A DNA stretch of 64,000 nt from Saccharibacillus qingshengii (GTDB lineage: Bacteria > Bacillota > Bacilli > Paenibacillales > Paenibacillaceae). The stretch lies in assembly GCF_013185195.1 (NCBI RefSeq), contig NZ_JAAZWC010000022.1, positions 1 through 64,000 on the forward strand, in the 5' to 3' direction. Below are positions 43,930 through 52,874 of the stretch, piece by piece. The notes below the pieces were generated by a model. That model was not told the origin of the DNA. It saw only the letters and a list, made by a program, of their open reading frames with translations, and made no database searches. Position 1 is the stretch's first letter. Each line of letters opens with the position of its first letter. A program made the position numbers and the translations under genes.

Positions 43930-43968
43930 AAACCAACTGCGAAAAGCGAACAGAAGGAGGCGCGGGCG

Positions 43969-44421
43969 ATGAAAGCATTCGATTACGATCTGGACTATGA
44001 AAACCTGGATTTGCGCAAACAGCCCGAGCTGTACCGGGTGGGACGCGGCGAGCAGGGAGTCCTGCTCGTGCAGCCGTACAAGAACGAGATTCTGCCGTAT
44101 TGGCGTTTCAAAACGCCGGAAATTGCCCGCGAATCTTCCGAGAAGATCCGCGAGCTGTTTCTTGCTTACAAAGAAGCGGAAGATTTTGTCGGCATGGATA
44201 TGGCGCGCAAATTTCTGCAGATGGGCTATACGCGCGCAAGGCGCTATACGAATTACAAAGGCGGCCGCAAATATGCGGAGAACGGAACGCTTTCGATCAG
44301 CAAAGGCGATCCGGTCAAAGCGGAGTCGGCCGCGATTTTTAAAGAAGCTTGGGAACAGGCCAAAACCGATCCGGATTATATCCGCATGAAGGAAGAACAC
44401 AAAGCGCGCTACGAGAAATAA
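43969..44421 (+). CDS. DUF4385 family protein
   Basis: 150 residues. The strings LDYENLDLRKQPELYRVGRGEQGVLLVQPYKNEILPYWRFKTPEIA (core YRVGRGEQGVLLV) and GRKYAENG are characteristic of DUF4385, a cytoplasmic family of unknown function. AAGGAGG upstream of the ATG. It lies 39 bp after the lactonase and is probably in the same transcript. Confidence 0.88.
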   Translation: MKAFDYDLDYENLDLRKQPELYRVGRGEQGVLLVQPYKNEILPYWRFKTPEIARESSEKIRELFLAYKEAEDFVGMDMARKFLQMGYTRARRYTNYKGGRKYAENGTLSISKGDPVKAESAAIFKEAWEQAKTDPDYIRMKEEHKARYEK

Positions 44422-44502
44422 GGCGTTCTGCGCGTGCGGCCAAGCGGCTGGCCGTTGGCTGGCAGCGGTTCAGGTCCGGGCGCCGGTGAAGCAGGCAGCA
44501 AA

Positions 44503-44561
44503 AAAAGCCGGGGATTCCCGGCTTTTGAAGACCGCGGGTCCTTAAGGGATCCGCGGTTTTT
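44503..44561 (+). terminator. Tandem terminators after DUF4385
   Basis: Two hairpins in series. The first is a perfect 10-bp stem (44503-44512 with 44517-44526) with flanking A and T runs; the second pairs 44531-44537 with 44551-44557 and is followed by T. They separate the DUF4385 gene from the convergent gene ending at 44589. Confidence 0.85.
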
Positions 44562-44588
44562 GTATAGGGGATAGCCTGCCCGCCGGAT

Positions 44589-45518
44589 TCAGCGCGGGGA
44601 CAGTGCGCCTTCGGAATCGGAGACTCCGGCAGCAGCCTGTTCCGACTCGCGATCCGGCGCCTTGATCGGCTGCGCAGCGTGATGGGCGTGATGGGCATGC
44701 GCCGCCGAGCTGCGCTTCGGAAAAGTCGCGGGCTCTTCCGCAGGCGGGCGCAGCTGCGGCGAGTAGCCCGCATAGGGCCGCTCGCGCCGTTTGCCTGCCG
44801 CAGGCTGCAGCCAGGCAAAGCCTGCGGCCGCAAGCGCCAGCTGCACGCCCAGCAGCCACGGAGCCGCTTCCGCGTTCATCAGCGGATGCAGCAGGGCCGG
44901 AGCCGCCGCGAGCAGCGGCACCACGCGCCGCAGCACGGGGCGTTCGGCCCGGTAGCCCGGCTCGAGCAGCCGGGCCGCGAGCAGTGCCGCCAGCAGCCAG
45001 GAGAACAGGCGGCACAGCGGAAGCCATACGGAGCCGTACATCTCCGGCTCCCGGATATACTGCCATACGGCGGCTCCCGCGCCCGCCAGCAGGGCCGGGA
45101 CCAGCGCCGGCTTCAGCAGGCGCAGGAATCCGCCGCCCCAGGACGGCCGTTCTTCCCGTTCGAGCAGCAGAGCCAGCTCGTGGCGGGTCCGATCCAGTTC
45201 GCGGTGCAGCACTTCCTGCAGCAGCGGCAGGCGTTTGGATTCGCCGCCCTGCACATACAGAGCCAGATGGCCGTCCAGATCGGATGCGAAGCCCTGCATG
45301 CCCTGACAGAGCAGCAGGCGTTCCCGCAGCCGGCTTAAGGCCGGTACCGTCGGGGATTCAATCATTTCGTCTACCAGCGCCGCCGCCGATCCCAGCGCTT
45401 CCAGCGCTGTGCGAAGCCTTCGTTCGCGGTTCGTGGACCTCCGGCTCAGCGCCCTGCGGGCCTGTTCGTAGATCCATATCGCAAATGCGGCCGTTGCCAG
45501 CCAGACATACGTTTCCAT
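44589..45518 (-). CDS. Uncharacterised membrane protein with His-rich tail
   Basis: 309 residues. One N-terminal membrane segment (about 4-20), a ~100-residue cytoplasmic helical region rich in Leu/Glu/Arg, then four hydrophobic segments between about 133 and 245. The C-terminal ~60 residues are disordered and contain the His/Ala run HAHHAHHAAQ (near 275-284), a possible metal-binding patch. AGGAAGG precedes the ATG at 45518; the frame stays open upstream. I do not recognise the family. The high Ala/Leu/Arg content fits a real high-GC gene. Confidence 0.6.
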   Translation of the reverse strand: METYVWLATAAFAIWIYEQARRALSRRSTNRERRLRTALEALGSAAALVDEMIESPTVPALSRLRERLLLCQGMQGFASDLDGHLALYVQGGESKRLPLLQEVLHRELDRTRHELALLLEREERPSWGGGFLRLLKPALVPALLAGAGAAVWQYIREPEMYGSVWLPLCRLFSWLLAALLAARLLEPGYRAERPVLRRVVPLLAAAPALLHPLMNAEAAPWLLGVQLALAAAGFAWLQPAAGKRRERPYAGYSPQLRPPAEEPATFPKRSSAAHAHHAHHAAQPIKAPDRESEQAAAGVSDSEGALSPR

Positions 45519-45857
45519 TCCGATTCGCCTTCCTCTCGCATAACCTGTCCTCTCCACTATTACACAAGCCTCCTGCCTCTTCAAGCTTCAATAAAGCGAA
45601 TTCATGGACAAAGAGGCGGGTCGCGCGTACAATTCGGAACGCAGGGAGAAAAGGCGGCCGTATACGGACTGCGCCGGCGGCTTGCGGAGCGGGAGAGGAA
45701 TTTTGCCCGGACGACGAAGCTCCGCTGAGAGGCCGCCTCCCGAAACGGGTATTATAAAGAAAGAAAAACGTTCCGTTTCCCGGCAATTTGCCGGAAAGGA
45801 ATATCCACATCCGGCCGCAAGGCGGCCAAACGAGAGGACGGGAACAAATTGGAATTG

Positions 45858-46490
45858 ATGAAAGTTCTGGTACTTGGAGCGGACGGTGCGATCGGACGCG
45901 GTCTGGTCAAAGAAGCGCTTTACCGCAAATGCGAGGTCACGGCTCTGCTGCGCGAACCGTCGCGGCTTCATGAAGAACATGCGGCGCTTACGATCCGAAC
46001 CGGCGATCTGCTCGGACCCGGCGCGATCGCGGCTGCGGCCGCGGGCTGCGATGCGATTCTGACCGCTTTCGGGTCGGAGCCGGGCGAAGGGTCGCTGCTT
46101 CCCGAAGCGGCGCGGCTGATTATCGAAGGCGCGCATGCCGCCGGCGTTACCCGGCTGATCGTGGCCGGCGGTTCCGGCACGCTGCTGACAGCGCCGGGAG
46201 TCCGGCTGATGGACAGCCCGGAATATCCGCAGGAACTGCTTCCGTTGGCGCAGGCGCACGCGGAAGCGTATGAGATTTTTGCGCAGAGCGATCTGGACTG
46301 GACGTATGCCAGCCCGGCCGCCTGGATCGAACCCGGCCGCCGCACCGGCAACTTCCGGGTCGGGATGTCGCTGCTGGTCACCGACGACGAAGGACACAGC
46401 CGGATCAGTATCGAAGATTTTGCCGCGGCGATCGTGGACGAACTGGACGATCCGAACTTTATCCGCGCCCGCTTTACGGTCGGCTACTGA
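45858..46490 (+). CDS. NAD(P)-binding oxidoreductase (NmrA/YwnB-like)
   Basis: 210 residues. Atypical SDR with the dinucleotide-binding motif VLGADGAIGRGL (near 6-17), RTGDLL, and VAGGSGTLL in place of a full YxxxK site, as in NmrA-, YwnB- and flavin-reductase-like proteins that sense or use NAD(P)H. The conserved C-terminal part has RISIEDFAAAIVDELD. ATG at 45858 chosen by homologous starts MKVLVLGA; TTG at 45849 with a better-spaced GAGAGG is possible. Co-directional with the NAD(P)HX repair gene downstream. Confidence 0.82.
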   Translation: MKVLVLGADGAIGRGLVKEALYRKCEVTALLREPSRLHEEHAALTIRTGDLLGPGAIAAAAAGCDAILTAFGSEPGEGSLLPEAARLIIEGAHAAGVTRLIVAGGSGTLLTAPGVRLMDSPEYPQELLPLAQAHAEAYEIFAQSDLDWTYASPAAWIEPGRRTGNFRVGMSLLVTDDEGHSRISIEDFAAAIVDELDDPNFIRARFTVGY

Positions 46491-46578
46491 TCCGAATCGG
46501 CCCGCGCCGACCGATGTTCCTCGAAGGCGAAGCATCCGGAATGCCGGATGCACCGACGAAAGGAGACGATTGAACCTC

Positions 46579-48237
46579 ATGCTAATCGTAACTTCGCAGC
46601 AGATGCAGCAGATTGACCGCTATACGATCGACGAACTGGGAATTTCGCCGCTTGCCTTGATCGAATCCGCCGGCCGTGCGGTCGCCGAAGAAGTGCTGGA
46701 ACTGTGCCGCGAACGCCGCGGCGCATCCGGCTCCGGCCGCCTCCCCGAAGCGGCGGCCGGAACGCGGCCCGACGGTTCCTCCAAGCGTGGGGTAACTTCT
46801 GAGAGTCCCGTGTACGAAGACGGACTTATCGCTCCGTTCGACGGAGCGGAGCGGGAACACTGGCTGATCCTGACCGGCAAAGGAAACAACGGCAGCGACG
46901 GTCTGGCGGCCGCCCGCTACCTGCAGGATGCCGGGGTGAACGTCTCGATTCTGTGCGCCAAGAGCGAAGACCGCTTCTCGGAACAAGCGGCGTCCCAATA
47001 CCGGGCCGCCTGTCGTTCCGGCATTCCGGTGCTTGAAGTCGGTACAGTGCCGGACTTCGGGCGCTTTACCGGCCTTGTCGATGCGCTGCTCGGGGTGGGC
47101 GCGAGCGGCGAGCCGCGCGAGCCTTACGCCGCGCTGATCCGCGCGGCGAACGACAGCGGACTGCCGATTGTGGCGGCCGATGTGCCGAGCGGCCTGAATG
47201 CCGATACGGGACAGATCGCGGAGAACGGTATCCGCGCTGTGCGGACAGTCTGTATCGCCTTCCTTAAGGCGGGACTGGTACAGTATCCGGGAGCCGGAGC
47301 CGCCGGCGAAGTGCGCGTGCGCGCGGTCGGCATTCCCCGGTTGGCTGCCGGTCGGATCGCCGAGCGTCCGAATACGCATCTGATCACGGAGCGTTCGCTG
47401 CAAGGTACGCTTAAGATCGACGTTTCCCGGCGCAGAGCCGAAGACAGCCACAAAGGCACCTACGGCCATGTGCTCGTTGTCGGCGGCAGCCGGCTGATGA
47501 GCGGCGCCGGATTCATGGCTTCCCGCGCCGCGCTGCGGATCGGGAGCGGCCTGGTGACCTGGGCGCTCCCGCAGGCGCTGCTGCCGGATATTGTCGGCCA
47601 TGTGCCGGAGCTGATGGTGGCGGAAGCCTCGGAAGGAGACGGCTGGCAGCGCAGTTCGGCCGCCGCGATCCTGAAGTTGGCTTCCAAGATGGATGTACTG
47701 GCTGTAGGGCCCGGCCTCGGCCGTTTCGACGGCGATGTCGAATGGCTTCGCGAACTGTGGACCGGCTCGGATGTTCCGCTTGTACTTGACGCGGACGGGC
47801 TGAATATTCTGGCGGATGCCGGAGAAGACGTCAAGCGGTGGGGCCGCCGCGAGAACGTCGTGCTGACGCCGCATCCCGGGGAGATGGGCCGCCTGCTCGG
47901 CGTACCGACCGCCGAACTGCAGCAGGACCGGATCGGTGCGGCTCGGGCTTACGCCGCCGACTATGGCGTCACCCTCGTACTCAAAGGCGCCCGCACGGTC
48001 GTGGCTTCGCCGGACGGAGCCGTCTTCGTCAATACGACGGGGCATCCCGGCATGTCGACCGGGGGCACCGGCGATGTGCTGACCGGGGCGATCTCGGGTC
48101 TGATCGCCCAGGGTCTGACGCCGCTGCAGGCCGCCGCCTTTGGCGTCTACCTTCACGGCCGCGCCGGCGAGCGCGCGGCGGAGCTGCGCGAGCACCCCGC
48201 GTCGCTGCTGGCCGGCGACGTGATCGAAGCGCTCTAG
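46579..48237 (+). CDS. nnr: Bifunctional NAD(P)H-hydrate epimerase / ADP-dependent dehydratase
   Basis: 552 residues. N-terminal YjeF/NnrE epimerase (about 1-225) with GKGNNGSDGLAAARYL (core NNGSDG, near 103-108); C-terminal NnrD dehydratase (about 245-552) with GHVLVVGGS, LDADGLN, LTPHPGEMGRL and GMSTGGTGDVLTG. Together they repair hydrated NADH/NADPH (NADHX). Between helix 2 and the epimerase core (about 48-94) lies a Gly/Ala/Pro/Arg/Ser-rich insertion where homologues are shorter. AAAGGAG supports the ATG, with a TTG nine bases upstream as alternative. Confidence 0.9.
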   Translation: MLIVTSQQMQQIDRYTIDELGISPLALIESAGRAVAEEVLELCRERRGASGSGRLPEAAAGTRPDGSSKRGVTSESPVYEDGLIAPFDGAEREHWLILTGKGNNGSDGLAAARYLQDAGVNVSILCAKSEDRFSEQAASQYRAACRSGIPVLEVGTVPDFGRFTGLVDALLGVGASGEPREPYAALIRAANDSGLPIVAADVPSGLNADTGQIAENGIRAVRTVCIAFLKAGLVQYPGAGAAGEVRVRAVGIPRLAAGRIAERPNTHLITERSLQGTLKIDVSRRRAEDSHKGTYGHVLVVGGSRLMSGAGFMASRAALRIGSGLVTWALPQALLPDIVGHVPELMVAEASEGDGWQRSSAAAILKLASKMDVLAVGPGLGRFDGDVEWLRELWTGSDVPLVLDADGLNILADAGEDVKRWGRRENVVLTPHPGEMGRLLGVPTAELQQDRIGAARAYAADYGVTLVLKGARTVVASPDGAVFVNTTGHPGMSTGGTGDVLTGAISGLIAQGLTPLQAAAFGVYLHGRAGERAAELREHPASLLAGDVIEAL

Positions 48238-48312
48238 AGCGCGTCTGCCTGCGTGCCGGTTCCGGCTTCGTCCCTGAACCTCGGGATGCCGGATTCCGCT
48301 CCGAACATGCCG

Positions 48313-48354
48313 AAAACCTGTCTTCTTCCCATAAGGGAAAAAGACAGGTTTTTT
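48313..48354. terminator. Bidirectional terminator
   Basis: AAAACCTGTCTT (from 48313) pairs with AAGACAGGTTTT (48341-48352), with a shorter inner stem, and A/T runs on both sides. It serves nnr and the convergent chemoreceptor gene. Confidence 0.9.
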
Positions 48355-48388
48355 CGATTTCAAAAGGAAACGGCCGCTCTACGGTAGG

Positions 48389-49975
48389 TTACACCCGGAA
48401 GGTGGACACGGACAGATGCAGTTGATCCGCAAGCTGGGCAAGGGCATGGGAGGACGAAGCCGTCTGTTCGCTTGCGGCTGCCGATTCCTCGCTTGCGCCT
48501 GCGATCCCGCTAAGTGAGTGCATGACTTCGCTGGTTTGCGCCGCTTGTTCTTCGCTGGCCGCGGCGATGCCGTTGACCTTGAGCGAAGTGCTGCTAACAT
48601 GTTCAATAATATCGCTGAAGGCGCGTCCGGATTCGCCGGCATGCTGGAGATTGGTGTTGACGGCCGTTACGCTTCGGTCGATGTTAAGCTGCATGGCGCG
48701 AATGATCGACGTGATCTCCTTGGTCGCCGCACCGCTGCGTTCCGCCAATTTGCGCACTTCGTCGGCGACCACGGCAAAGCCGAGGCCCGATTCGCCGGCC
48801 CGTGCGGCTTCGATCGCGGCATTAAGGGCAAGCAGGTTCGTCTGGGCGGAAATATCGTCGATTACGCCGATAATATCGCCGATTTTTACCGAATGCTCTT
48901 CCAGTTTGCCGACCTGTTCCGTTACGTCTTCCATACTTTGCAGGGCAAGCTGGATCGTTTCGCCGCCGGCCTGGGCCATTTCTACCGTCGCATTCGACAG
49001 TTCTGCGGCACCTTCCGCACCTTTGGCTACATCGTCGATAGCGATCGACATATCTTTGAACAGTTCGTTGATCGAACGGGCGGCCTGCAGCTGCACGGAT
49101 GTCCCGCCGGCAATCTGCTGGGTGCTGGCCGAGATTTCCTGAGACGAAGCCGCTACGTTCTGGGCGGAATCCTGGATGCCGCCGATCAGAACGGAGAGAG
49201 TATCGACCATTTTATTGATGGACAACGACAGATCGCCGACTTCGTCTTTGGCCTGGTAATCGGATTTCTCGCGCAGGTCGCCGTCGGCGATCTTTTTCAC
49301 GACGTCTCCGATCCGTTGGACCGGGCGGCTGATCATGCTGGTAACCAGCGCCACGAGCAGCAGACCGAACACAAGCGAAGCACCGATTACGATCAGCGTC
49401 CACATCGAAGCTTTGTTCACATCGCCGGTCGATTTTGTATTGGCGGCGGTAGCGAACTGCTCGTTGAGCGTTCCCAGCTGTTCGATCGATTCGTACATCA
49501 GATTACTGGTCGTGGAAACCTTATCGTTCACGTAATTCTGGAATTCCGCTTCGCTGCCCGTTTGGGCAATATCGATGGCTGTTCCGTACAGCTTCTGATA
49601 TTCGGTCCAATATTTTTCGAAATCGGTGAGCAGTACGGTTTCTTCGGGAGTCAGGTCGGTGGCCCGGTAGGCGTTCATATTGGACGTTACTTTCTCGACC
49701 AGCGGCGCGACCGTATCGGCAATTTCTTTCTTTTGTTCCGGGGTGGTAGCAATTGCGATATCACGGGAGATGATGCGCAGTTTCAGCAGGGTGCTTTCGG
49801 TAAAGGACAGGTTCCGGATCGGCAGCATATTGTTGCTGTACAGCTGATTGAGATTGTGGCGCATCATGTTGATATTGGCCAGACCGTAGAGTCCGACGCC
49901 CGCCGTAATGAGTGTCATGGTCATTACTACCGTCATAAGCTTGGTGAAGATTTTTCGATTTCTGAACCATCGCAT
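48389..49975 (-). CDS. Methyl-accepting chemotaxis protein
   Basis: 528 residues. First membrane segment about 11-34, a four-helix-bundle extracellular sensor (to about 185), second membrane segment about 190-210, HAMP (about 211-265), then the signalling domain with the invariant tip [56 protein letters not shown] (core [17 protein letters not shown], near 382-398). It detects a soluble or surface stimulus and controls CheA activity; ligand unknown. No other chemotaxis gene is in the window. Confidence 0.93.
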   Translation of the reverse strand: MRWFRNRKIFTKLMTVVMTMTLITAGVGLYGLANINMMRHNLNQLYSNNMLPIRNLSFTESTLLKLRIISRDIAIATTPEQKKEIADTVAPLVEKVTSNMNAYRATDLTPEETVLLTDFEKYWTEYQKLYGTAIDIAQTGSEAEFQNYVNDKVSTTSNLMYESIEQLGTLNEQFATAANTKSTGDVNKASMWTLIVIGASLVFGLLLVALVTSMISRPVQRIGDVVKKIADGDLREKSDYQAKDEVGDLSLSINKMVDTLSVLIGGIQDSAQNVAASSQEISASTQQIAGGTSVQLQAARSINELFKDMSIAIDDVAKGAEGAAELSNATVEMAQAGGETIQLALQSMEDVTEQVGKLEEHSVKIGDIIGVIDDISAQTNLLALNAAIEAARAGESGLGFAVVADEVRKLAERSGAATKEITSIIRAMQLNIDRSVTAVNTNLQHAGESGRAFSDIIEHVSSTSLKVNGIAAASEEQAAQTSEVMHSLSGIAGASEESAAASEQTASSSHALAQLADQLHLSVSTFRV

Positions 49976-50162
49976 ACCAAATCACTCCGTTTTATTATAT
50001 TGGGTCTACCGGGCACGTCTGCTCCTGCAGCCCTGGTTTTTGGGTTTTGCCTTGATACCTGTATTTGTCGTCAACCTATCCGATATTTTTGATACCCCAA
50101 ACACATAATTGTAAAAAAATATATTTTATACATACCGAGATCCAAACGTAATCCGTACGAAA

Positions 50163-50196
50163 AAAGGCCGCCATTCCTTGAAGGACGGCGGCTCTG
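50163..50196 (-). terminator. Terminator of serS
   Basis: On the minus strand a stem of about 11 bp with one G-T pair (arms about 50166-50177 and 50182-50193) is followed by a run of T (A5 at 50161-50165 on the plus strand). It lies about 45 bp after the serS stop. Confidence 0.85.
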
Positions 50197-50237
50197 CGAG
50201 TGCGGATATCGGATTTCCAGAACTTTGTTTGTGAAAT

Positions 50238-51551
50238 TTATTTGTCCGCTTGCCAAGCTATACAAGCGGGAGCAGCAAGGAATTCGAGTCCTCCCAGATA
50301 AGGACGAAGCGCCTGCGGCAGATAAATCGAGCCGTCTTCGCGCTGGTGATTTTCCAGCAGGGGGATGAGCAGACGGGGTACTGCGGCAGCCGTATTGTTC
50401 AGCGTATGGCAGAAACGAAGGTTTCCGTCTTTATCCCGATAGCGCAGACCGGCCCGTCGGGCCTGGAAATTGCCGACATGCGAAGCCGAATGGGTCTCGC
50501 CGTAAGCGCCCCGGCTCGGCATCCACGTTTCGATATCGTACTGCTTGTAATTTTTTTGCGACAGATCTCCGATACAGACGGCCACTTTGCGATACGGGAG
50601 CTCCAACCGGTCCAGCAGATCTTCTGCATTTCGTGTAATTTCCTGCAGCAGCCGCTCCGATTCTTCGCTGTCATTTCGACAAATAACGACCTGTTCGACT
50701 TTGGCGAATTGATGCACCCTGTAGAGCCCGCGAACGTCCCGTCCGGCCGAACCGACTTCGCTGCGGAAGCAGGTCGAGATCCCGGCGACCTTAATCGGTT
50801 CCTTCACATCCAGCGTCTCATTCGAGAAATACGCAATCAGCGGCACTTCCGAAGTTCCCGCCAACCACGCGTCTTCTCCTTCTATCTTATAGGTTTGATC
50901 CTGCCCTGTAGGGAAAAATCCGGTGTCGTGCATCGCTTTGGTCCGAACGATCAGCGGCACGTCCATTCCGGTAAATCCTCGTTCTTCCAGCAGATCCAAA
51001 GCCAGCTGCTGCACGGCGCGCTGGAGTTTGAGTCCGTTTCCTTTGAGAAAATAGCTTCGGCTTCCCGCGACTTTGACGCCGCGCTCCATGTCGAATAATC
51101 CGTGAATTTCACCCAATTCGACATGGTCTTTCGGCTTGAAATCAAAGTCCGGAATCTGCCCGGCGACCGCGATTTCGACATTATCCGCATCCGATTCTCC
51201 GAAGGGAGTGTCCGGCGATACCCGATTCGGCACCCGGTCCATCAGATAGCGGTAGCGGAGCATAACAGTCTCAAGTTCGTCCTTCACGTTCGCCAGCTCT
51301 TCTTTTTCCGCCCGAATCCGTTCTTTTTCCAACGAGGCTTCGGCGTCTTCTCCGGCAGCGATCCGGGCAGCTACGGCCGCACTTCGGCGGTTGCGCAGGG
51401 TCCGCAGCGCTTCCGCGCGCACCGACAGCTCGCGTCTGCGATCGTCCGTGCCGAGCAGCTCCGCGATCGATATCCCGATTTTTTTGCCGTCTGCCGCCGC
51501 CTGAAACTCTTCCGCCCGTTCCCGAATATCCTTGATGTCCATCATGTGCAT
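50238..51551 (-). CDS. serS: Seryl-tRNA synthetase
   Basis: 437 residues, class II aminoacyl-tRNA synthetase. The N-terminal long coiled-coil arm (about 30-105) is followed by the catalytic core: motif 1 region GVKVAGSRSYFLKGNG, motif 2 TCFRSEVGSAGRDVRGLYRVHQF (core FRSEVGSAGRD), and motif 3 with ASHVGNFQARRAGLRYRD and NNTAAAVPRLLIPLLENHQ (core AAAVPRLLIPLLENHQ). It charges tRNA-Ser. AAGGAG lies 5-6 nt before the first ATG; two more in-frame ATGs follow within nine bases. Expression is controlled by the T-box leader. Confidence 0.96.
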   Translation of the reverse strand: MHMMDIKDIRERAEEFQAAADGKKIGISIAELLGTDDRRRELSVRAEALRTLRNRRSAAVAARIAAGEDAEASLEKERIRAEKEELANVKDELETVMLRYRYLMDRVPNRVSPDTPFGESDADNVEIAVAGQIPDFDFKPKDHVELGEIHGLFDMERGVKVAGSRSYFLKGNGLKLQRAVQQLALDLLEERGFTGMDVPLIVRTKAMHDTGFFPTGQDQTYKIEGEDAWLAGTSEVPLIAYFSNETLDVKEPIKVAGISTCFRSEVGSAGRDVRGLYRVHQFAKVEQVVICRNDSEESERLLQEITRNAEDLLDRLELPYRKVAVCIGDLSQKNYKQYDIETWMPSRGAYGETHSASHVGNFQARRAGLRYRDKDGNLRFCHTLNNTAAAVPRLLIPLLENHQREDGSIYLPQALRPYLGGLEFLAAPACIAWQADK

Positions 51552-51574
51552 GCACGCTCCTTGAGTAAAATTGG

Positions 51575-51811
51575 GGGTAGAAAAAACGCAAAAACGCCCT
51601 CTCGTTTGGGACGAGGGGCGTAATCTACGCTCGCGGTGCCACCCAATTTGACCGTTCCCGAAGGAGCGATCCGCTCTGGATTCCGCGATAACGGGCGAAT
51701 ACCGGTTGACTTAGGCGGCCTGCGGATCAACTGCAACTCTGCGCAGGCCCTTGACGAAAACGCCTCGGAGTTGGATGCTCTTCATCGGCATGTAAGGGTT
51801 CTGAAATTGTG
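51575..51811 (-). promoter_or_regulatory. T-box riboswitch leader of serS
   Basis: On the minus strand the T-box core GGGTGGCACCGCGAGCG (about 51629-51645) is followed by a terminator hairpin (arms within 51594-51621) and T-run ending near 51585. Upstream about 150 nt provides the stem I region, including GATGAAGAGCA near the 5' end. Uncharged tRNA-Ser binding would stabilise the antiterminator. I did not assign the specifier codon with certainty. Confidence 0.9.
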
Positions 51812-51817
51812 ATCCCC

Positions 51818-51847
51818 AGTATAACGCCGTCTGCGCGCGTCCGTCAA
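51818..51847 (-). promoter_or_regulatory. Sigma-A promoter of the serS leader
   Basis: On the minus strand TTGACG (51842-51847) and TATACT (51818-51823) are 18 bp apart, placing the transcription start near 51811. Confidence 0.8.
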
Positions 51848-51869
51848 TCCCGCCAATCGTCATCGGCAC

Positions 51870-51904
51870 AAAAAAAGGCCCGGATTCGGGGAGAATCCGG
51901 AGCC
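51870..51904 (-). terminator. Terminator of the IDEAL-domain gene
   Basis: On the minus strand a 12-bp stem (one mismatch, loop about 5 nt) is followed by seven T. It lies about 250 bp downstream of the IDEAL gene stop and just upstream of the serS promoter. Confidence 0.8.
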
Positions 51905-52152
51905 TGCAGGCGTATCGGGCTGGAGTTGAAGGGAGAAGATACGCCGAAAGGGAAGGAGAAAAAGATATGATGAAGCGGGTCCCGGCGATAGAAGCGAAGT
52001 CTGGATGAAGGATACTAGTCGGGAGTCCGCAGTACACCCTGAGGTGAAAAAAGCGGATGAAGTTTGATATCGGACGCGATATGCAGAAAGAGTAGGAGCT
52101 GTCCGATTTTGTCGAATGCTTGCTTGGCAGGTTGTCGAGACGTCCAGCCGTG

Positions 52153-52605
52153 TTAGGCGCTGATGGCGTTGTAACGGTTCGACAGTTCTTCGAACCATTC
52201 TTTGTCTTTGAGCTGCAGGGCAAGGTCGATCAGGTTGTTCAGTTCGCCGCGCTCCAATTCGACCTGGTCGTTGAAGCTGATGCTGGCGGAAATGGTGATG
52301 CGTTCTTCGGCATTGGCGGAGAGGTCGATATCGACGTTTACTTCGACTTCGGCGTCCATGTATTCTTTTTTCAGGAAGTAGATCACTTCGCAGAGGATCA
52401 CCGGTCTGACGTAGCTTTCGAACGAGCAGTCCATCACTTTGACCCAGTAGTGGGGGTTGGAGAAGTGCAGCGTCTGACCGGCTTCTTCACTGCTGCCGTT
52501 TTGGACATCCTGGGTCAGTTCAAGCAGTACAGGCTCCGCTTCGAAAAACTTGGCGATTTGTTTGTGGAGAACTTCCATGATTCCTTTAGTATTCAGCATG
52601 ATCAT
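52153..52605 (-). CDS. IDEAL domain-containing protein
   Basis: 150 residues. The C-terminal ~37 residues (ELNNLIDLALQLKDKEWFEELSNRY; core IDLALQLKDKEWF, near 121-145) match the IDEAL domain, a short helical module found in Bacillales proteins such as YpiB and ComK, where it mediates partner binding. The first ~110 residues are an alpha/beta region without a family I recognise (contains FSNPHYWVKVMD and VIYFLKKEYMDAEVEVNVD). Acidic, cytoplasmic. AGAGGTGC precedes the ATG. Monocistronic. Confidence 0.8.
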   Translation of the reverse strand: MIMLNTKGIMEVLHKQIAKFFEAEPVLLELTQDVQNGSSEEAGQTLHFSNPHYWVKVMDCSFESYVRPVILCEVIYFLKKEYMDAEVEVNVDIDLSANAEERITISASISFNDQVELERGELNNLIDLALQLKDKEWFEELSNRYNAISA

Positions 52606-52803
52606 GATTGCTGCACCTCTCTCTTTTGTATTTGTCGTTTATTGAATGAGTTTGTCGTTTTTTGTTGTTGCCTTGTCTTCTTGACTTATTTATCGGTGCA
52701 GGGAAATGAAAGTTTATAGCTTTTTTTAAAATGATTACGCAAAAATCTACTCGTAAAAGATTAATAGGAACATCTTCCGATACGCACAACTTTTCACGCA
52801 CGC

Positions 52804-52844
52804 AAAAAGGTACCGGACAGTCCTAGAGGACGGCCCGGTACCTT
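52804..52844 (-). terminator. Terminator of terC
   Basis: On the minus strand AAGGTACCGG (52835-52844) pairs with CCGGTACCTT (52807-52816), with an inner stem, followed by five T. It lies about 30 bp after the terC stop. Confidence 0.88.
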
Positions 52845-52874
52845 GAAATACAGGGTACTATGGGGGATTCGCAA

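Noticed and set aside
51711-52223. 170-residue open frame on the minus strand upstream of serS
   Set aside because: It overlaps the T-box leader, the serS promoter and the IDEAL gene terminator, has no ribosome binding site and no recognisable protein features.
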